Assembly (NCBI GenBank): GCA_937967505.1
Contig: CALCJM010000054.1
Coordinates: forward strand, 1 to 36,997
DNA length: 36,997 nucleotides
Reading direction: 5' to 3'
Origin: an uncultured Pirellulaceae bacterium
GTDB taxonomy: Bacteria > Planctomycetota > Planctomycetia > Pirellulales > Pirellulaceae
Position numbers and translations under genes: made by a program. The notes beneath the pieces are model-generated. The model ran no database searches. It worked only from the letters and a program-made list of their open reading frames with translations, and was not told the origin of the DNA. Shown here one piece after another: positions 1 to 8,226 of the stretch (its first letter is position 1; the number at the start of each line of letters is the position of its first letter).

Positions 1-181
1 TCTTCTTGGGCGGCTTGACGATGTCACTCGATGGCGACTTCGAAGATGTCGAGGAGTCTTTTTTCGCCTTGGCAAGTTCCAGTTCCAATGCAGAAATCCG
101 TTGCGCCTGGATCGCCAACTGTTCGGTCAACGTGGCAACCACCTCTCGAAGTTCAGCGATAATTGATGCATCGGATTTCAT
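1..181 (-). CDS. IS66-family transposase, N-terminal fragment (cut by window edge)
   Basis: Reading the minus strand from the ATG at 181 gives about 60 residues that begin MKSDASIIAELREVVATLTE. They continue with a leucine-rich coiled stretch (QLAIQAQRISALELELAKAK) and then a Ser-rich turn ending SSDIVKPPKK. A leucine-zipper-like helix followed by a KxSSTSSKxPSSDIVKPP block is the usual N-terminus of IS66 transposases, ahead of their zinc-binding and DDE domains. Those catalytic domains lie beyond base 1, so intactness cannot be judged. The protein would catalyse cut-and-paste or copy transposition of its element. Its presence marks this end of the window as mobile or accessory DNA. The start is supported by the motif beginning within 40 residues of it. 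Confidence 0.8.
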   Translation of the reverse strand, partial: MKSDASIIAELREVVATLTEQLAIQAQRISALELELAKAKKDSSTSSKSPSSDIVKPPKK

Positions 182-250
182 GCCGAACAATAGCGGAAAT
201 CAAAAAAACACGCACTACCAATCTAAAAGCCGTGAACGGTTACAACAATT
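1..250 (-). mobile_element. End of an IS66-family insertion sequence (5' end, rest outside the window)
   Basis: The transposase start at 181 on the minus strand places the 5' end of an IS66-type element here, with the body to the left of the window. The terminal inverted repeat should lie between about 190 and 290, but its exact limit cannot be fixed because the other end is not visible. The propeller reading frame to the right is open only from 236, which agrees with a junction near 240-260. The boundary given is an inference. Confidence 0.55.
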
Positions 251-301
251 TCAACCAAGCGAATCCGCGAAGCTTGGCCGTTTGAAAAACGAATCGGCGA
301 T

Positions 302-1867
302 ATGCTTATTCAGATCAAGCAAGGTCAGTTGCGTGTAATCTCTCAAGATGACTTAACCGTCAAATGGTCTGCTGCATCGGAGCAACAATTCTGTTTTTTA
401 ACGGCGAACCAGAAAGAAGTTTGGCTCTATGAATCACCAGACGCCAACCAAGCGAAGACCAAAGAAAAAAAAAGAACGAACGTCGCTGAACAGTTGACGC
501 TGGTACGCTTCGAACTCGCCACCGGTGATAGGCTCGCCGATGTATCGGTCCCGGGCATGCCGACCAAGAAATCGCACCGCGCAATCTTTCAACAGGCGAT
601 TTCGACTGAGGATGGCCAGACCGGTTATTTACTGACAAGCATTTACGCAAATGTCGATGACTGGGAACGCAAAAAAATCTCGTATCGAATTACAAAGGTC
701 GGGGAGCGAATCGATTGGTCAGTTGAATTTCCAAGCCAGGGTGCCCTCGAACGCCCCGGCGCCTTTCTCTGGGGCAGTTTTGGTCCAGCATTGGATGGCT
801 CCAACAATCGATCACTTACCCCTTTGGCTGGGCAACTGGTAGTTTCTGCCGGACAGCTTGAAGACATCGTTTCGCTTGATTCTCAAACGGGCAACGAGCA
901 GTGGCGTTGTGCGCGCGTGTGGGAATACGAAAGGAGTTTCATTGGCCCAAGCGTTTGGCGGTACTTTATCGGCAGGTATGGATTCGATGAGCATGACCTT
1001 AAGTATCTGGGCGAAACCGTCGAGAGCGTTCAGAAGAAAAACAAACAGGAGAGTGATGGCTTTATTGATTTGGAATATTTTCAGTCGTTAAAAGCACAGT
1101 TGGAAGCGGCGAAATCAAAAACGGAAGGCAAGCGGGGATGGGTTTTTGCCGGGCCGGTCGTATTGGAGACCCAGAACGAGGGTGAGACGAAGACAAGTAT
1201 TTTTGTTATTACTGCTCAGAGTAATTCACCTACATGGTCAAACTATCTAGCAAGGCCCGTCGTTTACGAATTGGATGCGGATGGGGATGTTCATTCGATG
1301 ATCGAACTTCCGCGGTTGTTGCAAAAGAATGCGGTAGTTGTAGACAAAGATCGTATTATCTGGACCGATCAATCAGGAGCGCAGGTCGAGCTGTTTCAGC
1401 GGGAAGGGCATGGTGGCGACACTTTCGTTGAATTCAATCGAATTCGAAAGGACCCACTGGCGAGTAAGCCTCGCAAGGCTTGGTTGCAGCAGGGGGCTTT
1501 TTACGGAGTAGAGCAGAGCTTTGACAATCTGCGTCTTCGCGTTGTCGAAGGCGGCTACATTGATTCGGCCAAATCGCAAGAAATTAACTACCCAATTCAG
1601 TTGATTGAATCTGACGGCAACGCGCCAGTGATTGAAGTGCGCCTCAAATTGCCATTCGAGGGCGAGGCCAGGCTGCCAAAAACGAATTACAGCAAGACTT
1701 CCAATGGCTGTCGAGCGTTGTCGGCCTACCTGTTTCAACTCTCTGGCTTTCAAGTCAACGAAGATTGGATTTCCGTTCAGTTCGAACATGGTGAACAGAA
1801 GTTTGTCGTAGACTTCGAATTTAAGGCCGAGTTGCTACCCGCCCGAAGCACAGGTGCGCGGAAGTGA
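302..1867 (+). CDS. PQQ-like beta-propeller protein, probably 5'-truncated
   Basis: The 521-residue product shows propeller-blade signatures, including VSLDSQTGNEQW near residue 190-205 and VYELDADGDVHSMIELP near 320-335. These resemble the PQQ-like/outer-membrane BamB-type repeats common in large planctomycete proteins. It has no signal peptide or membrane segment, and the first blade strand (LIQIKQGQLRVISQDDLTVKW) begins at the very first residue. The frame stays open upstream only to 236, and an IS66 transposase starts at 181 pointing away. The simplest reading is that the IS entered a longer gene and removed its 5' part, leaving a remnant that may or may not be expressed from the ATG at 302. 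No enzyme activity can be assigned. After the stop the same frame remains open for about 79 more codons. Confidence 0.6.
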   Translation: MLIQIKQGQLRVISQDDLTVKWSAASEQQFCFLTANQKEVWLYESPDANQAKTKEKKRTNVAEQLTLVRFELATGDRLADVSVPGMPTKKSHRAIFQQAISTEDGQTGYLLTSIYANVDDWERKKISYRITKVGERIDWSVEFPSQGALERPGAFLWGSFGPALDGSNNRSLTPLAGQLVVSAGQLEDIVSLDSQTGNEQWRCARVWEYERSFIGPSVWRYFIGRYGFDEHDLKYLGETVESVQKKNKQESDGFIDLEYFQSLKAQLEAAKSKTEGKRGWVFAGPVVLETQNEGETKTSIFVITAQSNSPTWSNYLARPVVYELDADGDVHSMIELPRLLQKNAVVVDKDRIIWTDQSGAQVELFQREGHGGDTFVEFNRIRKDPLASKPRKAWLQQGAFYGVEQSFDNLRLRVVEGGYIDSAKSQEINYPIQLIESDGNAPVIEVRLKLPFEGEARLPKTNYSKTSNGCRALSAYLFQLSGFQVNEDWISVQFEHGEQKFVVDFEFKAELLPARSTGARK

Positions 1868-2213
1868 ACATGGATTTCGGATCAAATCGCTACCGTAAGA
1901 GTCAATCGATTCCTCACTGGAATATCACAACAAGTCATCGCCAGCAACCACGATCTGATTCTGAACGGTCTCGACAGCTGCGAAGAAAACAGCGAAAGTA
2001 ATGGTCTCCTAAACATCTTCGGTCGATGTGACCGGTGCGAGTTTACTGGACCTGTCCGTTTTCATTCCCTTAGCTTGAATTGTATCGAAATCGGACGAGT
2101 TAACTGAATACATCGACATAGGAAACCAACGATGGATGGACTTTGCAAATTTTGAATGAGCCCGGAATCCTGTTTGCAAAAGCGATTACATTTCTCAGGA
2201 AAATAGCAGGTGA
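1868..2213. other. Intergenic stretch between the propeller gene and the HNH gene
   Basis: This stretch is 346 bases between two convergent genes. The frame of the propeller gene stays open from 1868 to a TGA at 2105-2107, reading as about 79 codons with four Cys residues (one CDRC pair). No family is recognisable, and a 42-codon frame from an ATG at 1870 is basic and low-complexity. No clear terminator hairpin is seen. I support no gene here. Confidence 0.4.
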
Positions 2214-2816
2214 TTATCCGGCAATTGGAAACGGTCGTAGGGCTCGGATTTGATCGAGTTGATGCTCAAGATCACTTATCAATTGCGTCGCTTGTGGGTC
2301 AGTAGCACCGATCTGATTTCTTAAGACCATAGCACTTTCCAATTGCCCGAGTGTTCGACGTTCGCATGCATGAATCTCTCGCCATAAATCACGCAGAAAA
2401 GGGCGGCGATTGAAATGCAGGCGGTAAATGGTGTATCTGGCTGCTTCAGTCAAATGGGTCACGAGGCAATAGTCCCCCGTGGCAAAATCGAGGGCCAATT
2501 GAAAGTGATCGTCCGGATCTTCTTGGCAGATATCAACGAATTGCCGACCCTGTTCTTCTTCGTTGGCTCTCGGGTGATCGGACTTTCGGTTGTTGCAAAC
2601 GTCGCAACTGTAATAGAGATTGATCCAAGCCAATCGCAATTCTTGGTATCGAGACTCAGGCCAAAAGTGATCGACCTTCATCGCCTCCAGTCCGCCCAGT
2701 CGACAGTCCGGGGTCAAACAGTAAGCACACCGGTAGTTGAAAGCGACTTGTAAAAAAGTGACATAATAGCGATGCCGCGAAAACGGGCCGGGATCTTCCC
2801 CTCGAACAACGATCAT
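2214..2816 (-). CDS. HNH endonuclease coupled to the upstream DNA methyltransferase
   Basis: The 200-residue protein carries an HNH nuclease fold. A first Cys pair RCAYC (C30, C33) is followed by KVDHFWPES (D49-H50), an NLYYSC segment (N66) and a second pair CDVCNNRK (C71, C74, N76). Two CxxC pairs around the DH and N residues form the structural zinc site of zinc-type HNH enzymes, so the nuclease looks intact. The C-terminal half is helical and charged, with no recognised domain. Its ATG overlaps the TAA of the methyltransferase gene by one base (TAATG), which implies translational coupling and a fixed ratio. Known HNH partners of large methyltransferases act as the cutting subunit of restriction systems. 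That role is inferred here from coupling. A PtuB-like or other defence HNH is an alternative. Confidence 0.8.
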   Translation of the reverse strand: MIVVRGEDPGPFSRHRYYVTFLQVAFNYRCAYCLTPDCRLGGLEAMKVDHFWPESRYQELRLAWINLYYSCDVCNNRKSDHPRANEEEQGRQFVDICQEDPDDHFQLALDFATGDYCLVTHLTEAARYTIYRLHFNRRPFLRDLWREIHACERRTLGQLESAMVLRNQIGATDPQATQLISDLEHQLDQIRALRPFPIAG

Positions 2817-5497
2817 TAGCGAGATTGCTCCACATTCAAATTGGCCGCACGCTCGCTGAGTTTTCTCAGTCGTTCATCAAAGTCTTGCTCCGTGCTGGGT
2901 GGGACAACCGGTACGTGTTCGACTCTGTTGGATGCATAGTCACGGCCGTCAACTTCTGCCTGAAGTCTATACAGCCGTTCCGTTTCTCTAGCGGTAAGCG
3001 AACCAGAGTCTGCCTTCGCGGTTAGATCTTCGTATCGAGCCCATTCCTTCTCAGAAAGTTTCGGTGACTCGCCCTTAAGATACCGTTGAAAGGCCTTGGA
3101 CAAAAACGCATGTAGCGGCACAGGCGATATTGAGTCTGAATAGTATTCATTGAATGACGCAGGAATTCCCGGGCGGCTGACGCCGCTAAACTGTTCCAGC
3201 AATAGTCTTTCAGATGTCGCGGGTAATCCGTAAAGACGCAACACGGCAGCGTCAACGTTCAGCAATCGGTTTCGTATTGAAGATGCAGTGAAACCACTTT
3301 GGTTGAAAATGCTTTTCTCTCCCTTTGAAACTTCCGAGAAGTAGGAATCAACAATGTCAACAACTCTGTCTTGCTCAATTTGGGACGATTGCGGGATGGG
3401 AAGTGAATTTAACGTCCCAGTTTTGATGTTTCGTTTGAGAAGGTGCGTATACACAAACAAGTTCGCAACTGGCGACATTAGCAAAGCCCAGATAAATTCG
3501 AGCTTTGTTTTTGTTTCAAGCGGACGCACACATGTGAAATTACTTTGAAAAGGGCGTCCTTTGGAGTCAATAAATGGTTTTAGGCGCCAGCAACCACGAC
3601 TGACAGGATGGTAATTGATCAGAACTTGAGGTAACTGGTCAGCACCTGAGCGAAAACGATTAATAACACGTTCGTCCACGCTCATATGCCTCAATGGCGG
3701 ATGCTCGTGCAACAGCCAATCACCCGCACTGGAAGCGAACCCTCTTTTGCTGTTTTCAAATTTGGTATCAGAAACTGTTTGAAGCGACGAAGGTCTTGAC
3801 CCAATGCCCAAATACGAAAGCCCTTGATTGGCAGTTGCGATATCAGAAAGCCGAGGTGCTGCCTTGAGGTAGTCCCATATTTCTTGGGTAAATTCTGGCA
3901 CCCATAAAGTAGCTTGTTCGTCAATTCCTAGTGACGATTGATCCACATCGCGGACACTGGAGAAGACGTAAACTTCCTTGAATGAAGAACGGGCAACATC
4001 GTTATCGCCCACCTGCTTAATTCGAGTCCGAAGACCAGACGCGACGGTGGATAGTTTACGCCCGATAAAGACAGCACATTCGTGGTCAGCGAAAGTGAAA
4101 AGGCCATCTGGAAACATGGAAATTTCAGCTAATTGACAATTGGCTGCCATCCATTGTCGTAACTTCATAGCTCGGGGTTTGACCGAAAACAGGATGGTCG
4201 CTGGAACCACTGCCGCAAAGATTGCTCCAATCGGCAGATTGGGCAGCGTACGATAAAGCAGTTCTTCCGCCTTTCGCTGTTCGTAAGGCGGATTGGTTAG
4301 CATGACTGTCGCCTTGGCTGCAGCCGCCTCCAAGCAACCGTCGGCATACATGTCCACGTTCGACAATTTCCCCCAGCCGTTCGGGTTTGGTTCGTCTGCG
4401 AGCGTCAATGATAGCCGTGCAATCTCCAACGCAAATGGATCGTTGTCCAGCCCCGCAAATCGTTCACGAAAAAACTTGCTCAGGTCCGGCACGTCGACGT
4501 CTGCAACGCGGAGCATTCGCATCGCAGAAACTAAGAACGGGGCATGCCCGCAACCCGGTTCGAAAAAACGTAATTCATCAACTGGAATCTGATCAATCCA
4601 CTTCGCGATTTGCCAAACGATGTAGTCAACCAAATAGCTTGGCGTTTTGTGAGTGCCATGGATTTGGCGAATATCTTTGGTGATCAAAGCTCGCTCGTAA
4701 ACATCGCCCAATGCTTCCGTTATCAAATTACGGAAATCACCGAGCTCTTGAATTCGCTCCATAACTCCAGCTAGTGCATTGGACTTTGTGCGATTTAGTT
4801 TCAGTGGGTTCTGCGAGCCATAGTGCTTTTCAACTCGACGCAGTATGTCTTCGGTGTCAGAGAGAGTGACGGACTTGAAACCGGGAACGTTCTTGTCGCG
4901 AAGGATTTTTCCCGCCAGCAAACGGAACACGACTTCGATAGTCCAACGTTCGGCGCCAAATTTTCCGACAAGAGTTCGGATGGATTCAACAACGGCCTGA
5001 GTCAGCAAGTCCCCTGATGTCTCTTCAACGAACGGGAGTAGCTCTGGATCTACGTAGCGTGAAAACAACGATTCGGTCGCGTTGGGGCGATTGACACGAG
5101 CGTACGTTTTTGCCTCGTAGATTCGTCTGGGTTGAAGTTCTTCCGCGTTGGATTTGAAGTAGTTGCCAACGCCGTCTATGGATAGTTCGTCCGTGAGCTT
5201 GTCATCGCGATCAGCGTTGGCTCCGACTTTCCAGAGTTCAAAACCATGCTCTGCCTCTCGCAAAAGCAACGGTGCCCCCAACTCACGATAGTCGGACAGC
5301 TCAGACAGTCTTGCAGTCTGTGGAACGACGCCCAAACAAACTGAACGGGCATCTAGGGGACGGTAAGCAAATCCGGCCATCGAAACAACTTTGCGATTGC
5401 CGAACCGGTAATCGTTTGCGACGAGCGCATCATCGAAATCCGCGGCCTCCACCAAGACGCGACGCAGTTGTTGAAGGTTGTCAGAAGCATTGCTCAC
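2816..5497 (-). CDS. N6-adenine DNA methyltransferase with C-terminal target-recognition region (restriction-modification type)
   Basis: The protein has 893 residues. The SAM-binding motif I reads FEPGCGHAPFL (about 312-322) and the catalytic motif IV reads NPPYE (about 402), as in gamma-type N6-adenine methyltransferases of the HsdM/type IIG class. Residues about 540-720 resemble a target-recognition domain, ending in an IKTGTLNSLPIP stretch typical of specificity modules, and a charged helical tail follows. The first 200 residues are unfamiliar, and I see no clear PD-(D/E)xK nuclease signature, so this is probably not a complete type IIG enzyme. The start is GTG without a strong ribosome-binding site. 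The gene ends in a TAATG overlap with the HNH gene, which suggests a two-gene restriction or defence module. It sits near an IS66 fragment, consistent with acquisition by transfer. Confidence 0.82.
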   Translation of the reverse strand: MSNASDNLQQLRRVLVEAADFDDALVANDYRFGNRKVVSMAGFAYRPLDARSVCLGVVPQTARLSELSDYRELGAPLLLREAEHGFELWKVGANADRDDKLTDELSIDGVGNYFKSNAEELQPRRIYEAKTYARVNRPNATESLFSRYVDPELLPFVEETSGDLLTQAVVESIRTLVGKFGAERWTIEVVFRLLAGKILRDKNVPGFKSVTLSDTEDILRRVEKHYGSQNPLKLNRTKSNALAGVMERIQELGDFRNLITEALGDVYERALITKDIRQIHGTHKTPSYLVDYIVWQIAKWIDQIPVDELRFFEPGCGHAPFLVSAMRMLRVADVDVPDLSKFFRERFAGLDNDPFALEIARLSLTLADEPNPNGWGKLSNVDMYADGCLEAAAAKATVMLTNPPYEQRKAEELLYRTLPNLPIGAIFAAVVPATILFSVKPRAMKLRQWMAANCQLAEISMFPDGLFTFADHECAVFIGRKLSTVASGLRTRIKQVGDNDVARSSFKEVYVFSSVRDVDQSSLGIDEQATLWVPEFTQEIWDYLKAAPRLSDIATANQGLSYLGIGSRPSSLQTVSDTKFENSKRGFASSAGDWLLHEHPPLRHMSVDERVINRFRSGADQLPQVLINYHPVSRGCWRLKPFIDSKGRPFQSNFTCVRPLETKTKLEFIWALLMSPVANLFVYTHLLKRNIKTGTLNSLPIPQSSQIEQDRVVDIVDSYFSEVSKGEKSIFNQSGFTASSIRNRLLNVDAAVLRLYGLPATSERLLLEQFSGVSRPGIPASFNEYYSDSISPVPLHAFLSKAFQRYLKGESPKLSEKEWARYEDLTAKADSGSLTARETERLYRLQAEVDGRDYASNRVEHVPVVPPSTEQDFDERLRKLSERAANLNVEQSR

Positions 5498-5839
5498 AAG
5501 GCAAGTGGCGTTTGTTTAACTATGTTGTTGTGTTTGGTGATTATCGACGTTTAGCACTGAAAAGTCGACCTTATCACAGCAATCTGAGCAGTTCTAGCGG
5601 GAACTCAGTCACATTTTATAGGGCGTCGGAATGACACCTTTGGCCCTGTCGAATAAGAATACGCAAGAAAAAGCCTCAATCCACTGCAGTGGCCGCCCGA
5701 GACGCTTAAAAGCTCAACCTTATTGTCATAGAGAATTATTAACGATTGGTGACGCGGATGAGCGTGTGCAGCAAGTTTAGCTGCTTCGGTCCGACACACC
5801 GAGGGGAGGGAGTGCTTCGCGAACCGAATGGCCAACGCG
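5498..5839. other. Intergenic stretch upstream of the methyltransferase gene
   Basis: This stretch is 342 bases. It should contain the promoter of the methyltransferase-HNH pair, but no convincing -35/-10 pair, operator repeat or RNA gene was found. A 76-codon frame on the minus strand (5605-5835) has no family resemblance and no good ribosome-binding site. I treat it as chance. Confidence 0.4.
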
Positions 5840-6388
5840 TCATTGTTTTTCCAGCAACATTTCCAAGTAGCTGACGGTGGTTGGCCGGGAGGTGATTCCG
5901 ATGGTGTCCGCTAGGGATTCAAGTGTTGCCTTGGCCGCATTGACTTGCTCTTTCGACGCGACGACCATCTCCAGTTCCACGAACGTGCCGACGCCTTCAA
6001 TCGTATCCAGACAAATTTCGGCCTCTTGGCCCTGCCAGCACACACGGAGCGATTCGCGCTGCTTGCGGACATTAATGACGGAGTGAAATCCCATACCAAA
6101 CAACATGCCGCGGAAACGATCTTTGTCTTCCGTATTGAAATTAATCTCGATTTCCTCTCGAATCTTGGCACGCGTGTCGAGATTAGGACCTTTCCACGTC
6201 AGTGTGTGCGAACCACCGCGCGATCGAATCCGTAAAGCGATGTCGTTACCGGCGAAGTCAAGCAACGTTTGATTAAAGTACTCGTCACAGTGATCCGAAA
6301 TACCGATCAGTTCGGCGTCCAGTGTCAGCAATTGCTGGCGAATGGAATCGTGTGAGTTGACGGGATACTTGAATTCCACTTCAAACAT
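5840..6388 (-). CDS. CYTH-domain protein (class IV adenylate cyclase / triphosphatase family)
   Basis: The protein starts MFEVEFKY, giving the ExExK signature of the CYTH superfamily at residues 3-7. It continues with basic strands LRIRSRG and LTWKGP, a REEIEI acidic strand and a late ICLDTIEGVGTFVELE strand. These alternating acidic and basic strands line the triphosphate tunnel. Members are CyaB-type adenylate cyclases, thiamine triphosphatases or inorganic triphosphatases, and sequence alone does not separate them. The length (182 residues) is normal for a single-domain CyaB-like protein. I chose the ATG at 6388 because GGAAA sits 7 bases upstream; an in-frame TTG at 6409 would add seven residues ahead of the motif. 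It is transcribed divergently from the DUF547 gene with only 52 bases between starts, so promoters must overlap. Confidence 0.82.
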   Translation of the reverse strand: MFEVEFKYPVNSHDSIRQQLLTLDAELIGISDHCDEYFNQTLLDFAGNDIALRIRSRGGSHTLTWKGPNLDTRAKIREEIEINFNTEDKDRFRGMLFGMGFHSVINVRKQRESLRVCWQGQEAEICLDTIEGVGTFVELEMVVASKEQVNAAKATLESLADTIGITSRPTTVSYLEMLLEKQ

Positions 6389-6440
6389 ATTGCCGTTTCC
6401 GGTTTGCAAAGATTTTATATCCAGATTTTGAAAGTTGGCT

Positions 6441-7271
6441 ATGTTCTACCGCATCCTGTGTTCTTTAACAGTCGCCCTGGCGATTGCCGCTGTCTGGTTT
6501 GGCGCCTCACCGGTTGCGGGTGCGGATGAATACGCCGGCAAACAATGGCCTGCGGCCAATCTGGTCTCCATCGACCAGATCTCTCATGACTCGTTTGACC
6601 GTCTGTTGAAAACGTACGTCGATGCCAATGGGATGGTTGACTATCGGGCGTGGCATGCCAGTGCCGGTGATCGTCAGACCCTGAGAAACTACCTTGATTC
6701 ACTGGGGCAGGCGGATGCCAGTCTGCCGGCGACGCGCGAGGCGCAATTGGCCTACTGGATCAACGCCTACAACGCGCTGACGTTGGAGGGGATTTTACGT
6801 GTTTACCCAACGACCAGCATCCGCAACCATACCGCCAAATTGATCGGATACAATATCTGGAAAAAGTTGCATTTGTACGTCGGGCGACAGCAGGTGACGC
6901 TGGACCACATTGAGCACAAAATCCTCCGCCCCATGGGCGAGCCGCGCGTGCATTTCGCGATTGTTTGTGCCTCAATCGGATGCCCGCGATTACTCAACGA
7001 GGCGTACGTCAGCGACCGCTTGGAGGACCAACTGGTGACCAATAGCGTTGATTTTTTCGCGCGTTCCCAAAACCTGAAAACAGACGCGCAGGGAAACCTG
7101 TACCTGAGCCAGATCCTCAGCTGGTTTGGAACCGATTTTGGGAAATCGCAACAGGCGCAGATTCAGTATCTTCAGCCATACTTTCCTCAATCGGCTCAAG
7201 TGCTGGTGGGGCGCGGGGGGTACCGGATTCAGTATCTTAAATACAACTGGGACCTGAACGCGCAACAGTAA
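6441..7271 (+). CDS. Secreted DUF547-domain protein
   Basis: The 276-residue protein begins with a signal peptide (basic start, hydrophobic core SLTVALAIAAVWFGA, cleavage near PVAGADEY). It then follows the DUF547 pattern: the FDRLLKTYVDANGMVDYRAW opening, the AYWINAYNALTL motif, VHFAIVCASIGCPRL with two Cys, and the late LSQILSWFGTDFG block. DUF547 proteins are exported and widespread; their biochemical role is not settled, and some relatives look like cysteine-dependent enzymes. The ATG at 6441 has GAAAG 6 bases upstream and is preferred over the TTG at 6435. The gene ends 21 bases from the convergent SPFH gene. Confidence 0.85.
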   Translation: MFYRILCSLTVALAIAAVWFGASPVAGADEYAGKQWPAANLVSIDQISHDSFDRLLKTYVDANGMVDYRAWHASAGDRQTLRNYLDSLGQADASLPATREAQLAYWINAYNALTLEGILRVYPTTSIRNHTAKLIGYNIWKKLHLYVGRQQVTLDHIEHKILRPMGEPRVHFAIVCASIGCPRLLNEAYVSDRLEDQLVTNSVDFFARSQNLKTDAQGNLYLSQILSWFGTDFGKSQQAQIQYLQPYFPQSAQVLVGRGGYRIQYLKYNWDLNAQQ

Positions 7272-7292
7272 ACAGGTGATTTTCTGGCCACA

Positions 7293-8225
7293 CTACTCCA
7301 CAAACGTGACATCATCCCGCTTGGGCGGGCTTAATTGAACCAGCACATTGCTGGACTGCGGCAGGATGTCGATCATGGCGTTGGATTCCAGCAGTCGATC
7401 GACCTCCATGACCTCCAGAACCGTTTCCAAGATTTCGGCATCCTGTTGGGCGATATCGTTCAACGCCTGGCCGACAATTTGCGGACGCGCTGCTGCAGCT
7501 TCGGCCATTTTCTGTGACACTTTGAATGCCGTTTCACTCTTGATCAGACCCACGCGGTTCTCGCCGTCCTGTTTCATCGCACTGGTGACCTGCACCAGCC
7601 GTTTGACAACTTTTTCGGTGATGTTATCGACCATGCCGCGATCCGTGAATGCGACTTTTCGAATGTAGACCGACCCCAGTTGATAGCCCCATTTTTCTGA
7701 CAGTGGGGACACCGTCTGCCGGACGGTGCGGCTGAGCGAGTGGCGGTCTTCGAGCATCTTTTCCATCTCGAGATTGCTCAACGTCGAAATTGTGGAACTG
7801 GTTACGTTGGCTTGCAGCGACCCTTCCGGATTGGCGTTGGTAAACAGGTAGGCGATTGGATCGGAGACGCGCATCTCATACCAGATACCGACCCCCATGG
7901 GAGTTCCCTCTTCGGAATTAACCATCTGGTTCCGCATGTAGTGTTGCCGCAGCGCCGTGTTGACGACGTAGCGTTTCCCAAAAAACGGAATCAGTAATGC
8001 CCGTGGGCCAAATTGGGTCAGTGGAAAACGCAGCCCCGGTTTGTCCAACGTCCCAATCACTTTTCCAAACAGCGTAAACACCTGCGATTCGCACTCGTTC
8101 ACGCAAGCATGCAGCCCAAAGTGACGGGAGATCGCCAGAAAGATCGGGATGGCGATCAGGCCGATGATGAACGAACCGGCCAGCCATGGTGCCCTTGAGA
8201 GAATTTGTTCGATTAACTGTTCCAT
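7293..8225 (-). CDS. SPFH/band 7 membrane protein, HflC-like
   Basis: The 310-residue protein has one N-terminal membrane segment (about 16-33, SFIIGLIAIPIFLAI). A band 7 domain follows, and then a helical region rich in Ala, Glu and Gln (residues about 215-270) typical of the coiled coil of prohibitin-like proteins. It is the second gene of a pair, and its ATG lies one base after the stop of the HflK-like gene. Paired SPFH subunits usually form large membrane rings that modulate FtsH-type proteases or organise membrane domains. The pair order matches hflK-hflC, but the sequence is divergent and no FtsH gene lies nearby, so the name is by arrangement only. Confidence 0.75.
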   Translation of the reverse strand: MEQLIEQILSRAPWLAGSFIIGLIAIPIFLAISRHFGLHACVNECESQVFTLFGKVIGTLDKPGLRFPLTQFGPRALLIPFFGKRYVVNTALRQHYMRNQMVNSEEGTPMGVGIWYEMRVSDPIAYLFTNANPEGSLQANVTSSTISTLSNLEMEKMLEDRHSLSRTVRQTVSPLSEKWGYQLGSVYIRKVAFTDRGMVDNITEKVVKRLVQVTSAMKQDGENRVGLIKSETAFKVSQKMAEAAAARPQIVGQALNDIAQQDAEILETVLEVMEVDRLLESNAMIDILPQSSNVLVQLSPPKRDDVTFVE

Positions 8226-8226
8226 A

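Noticed and set aside
2816..5497. Methyltransferase as a complete type IIG restriction enzyme
   Set aside because: A look through the first 200 residues gave no convincing PD-(D/E)xK motif; the FELWK stretch is not a good match, so the coupled HNH protein is the likelier nuclease.
5605..5835. A 76-codon minus-strand frame upstream of the methyltransferase
   Set aside because: No ribosome-binding site, no family resemblance, and composition like non-coding sequence.
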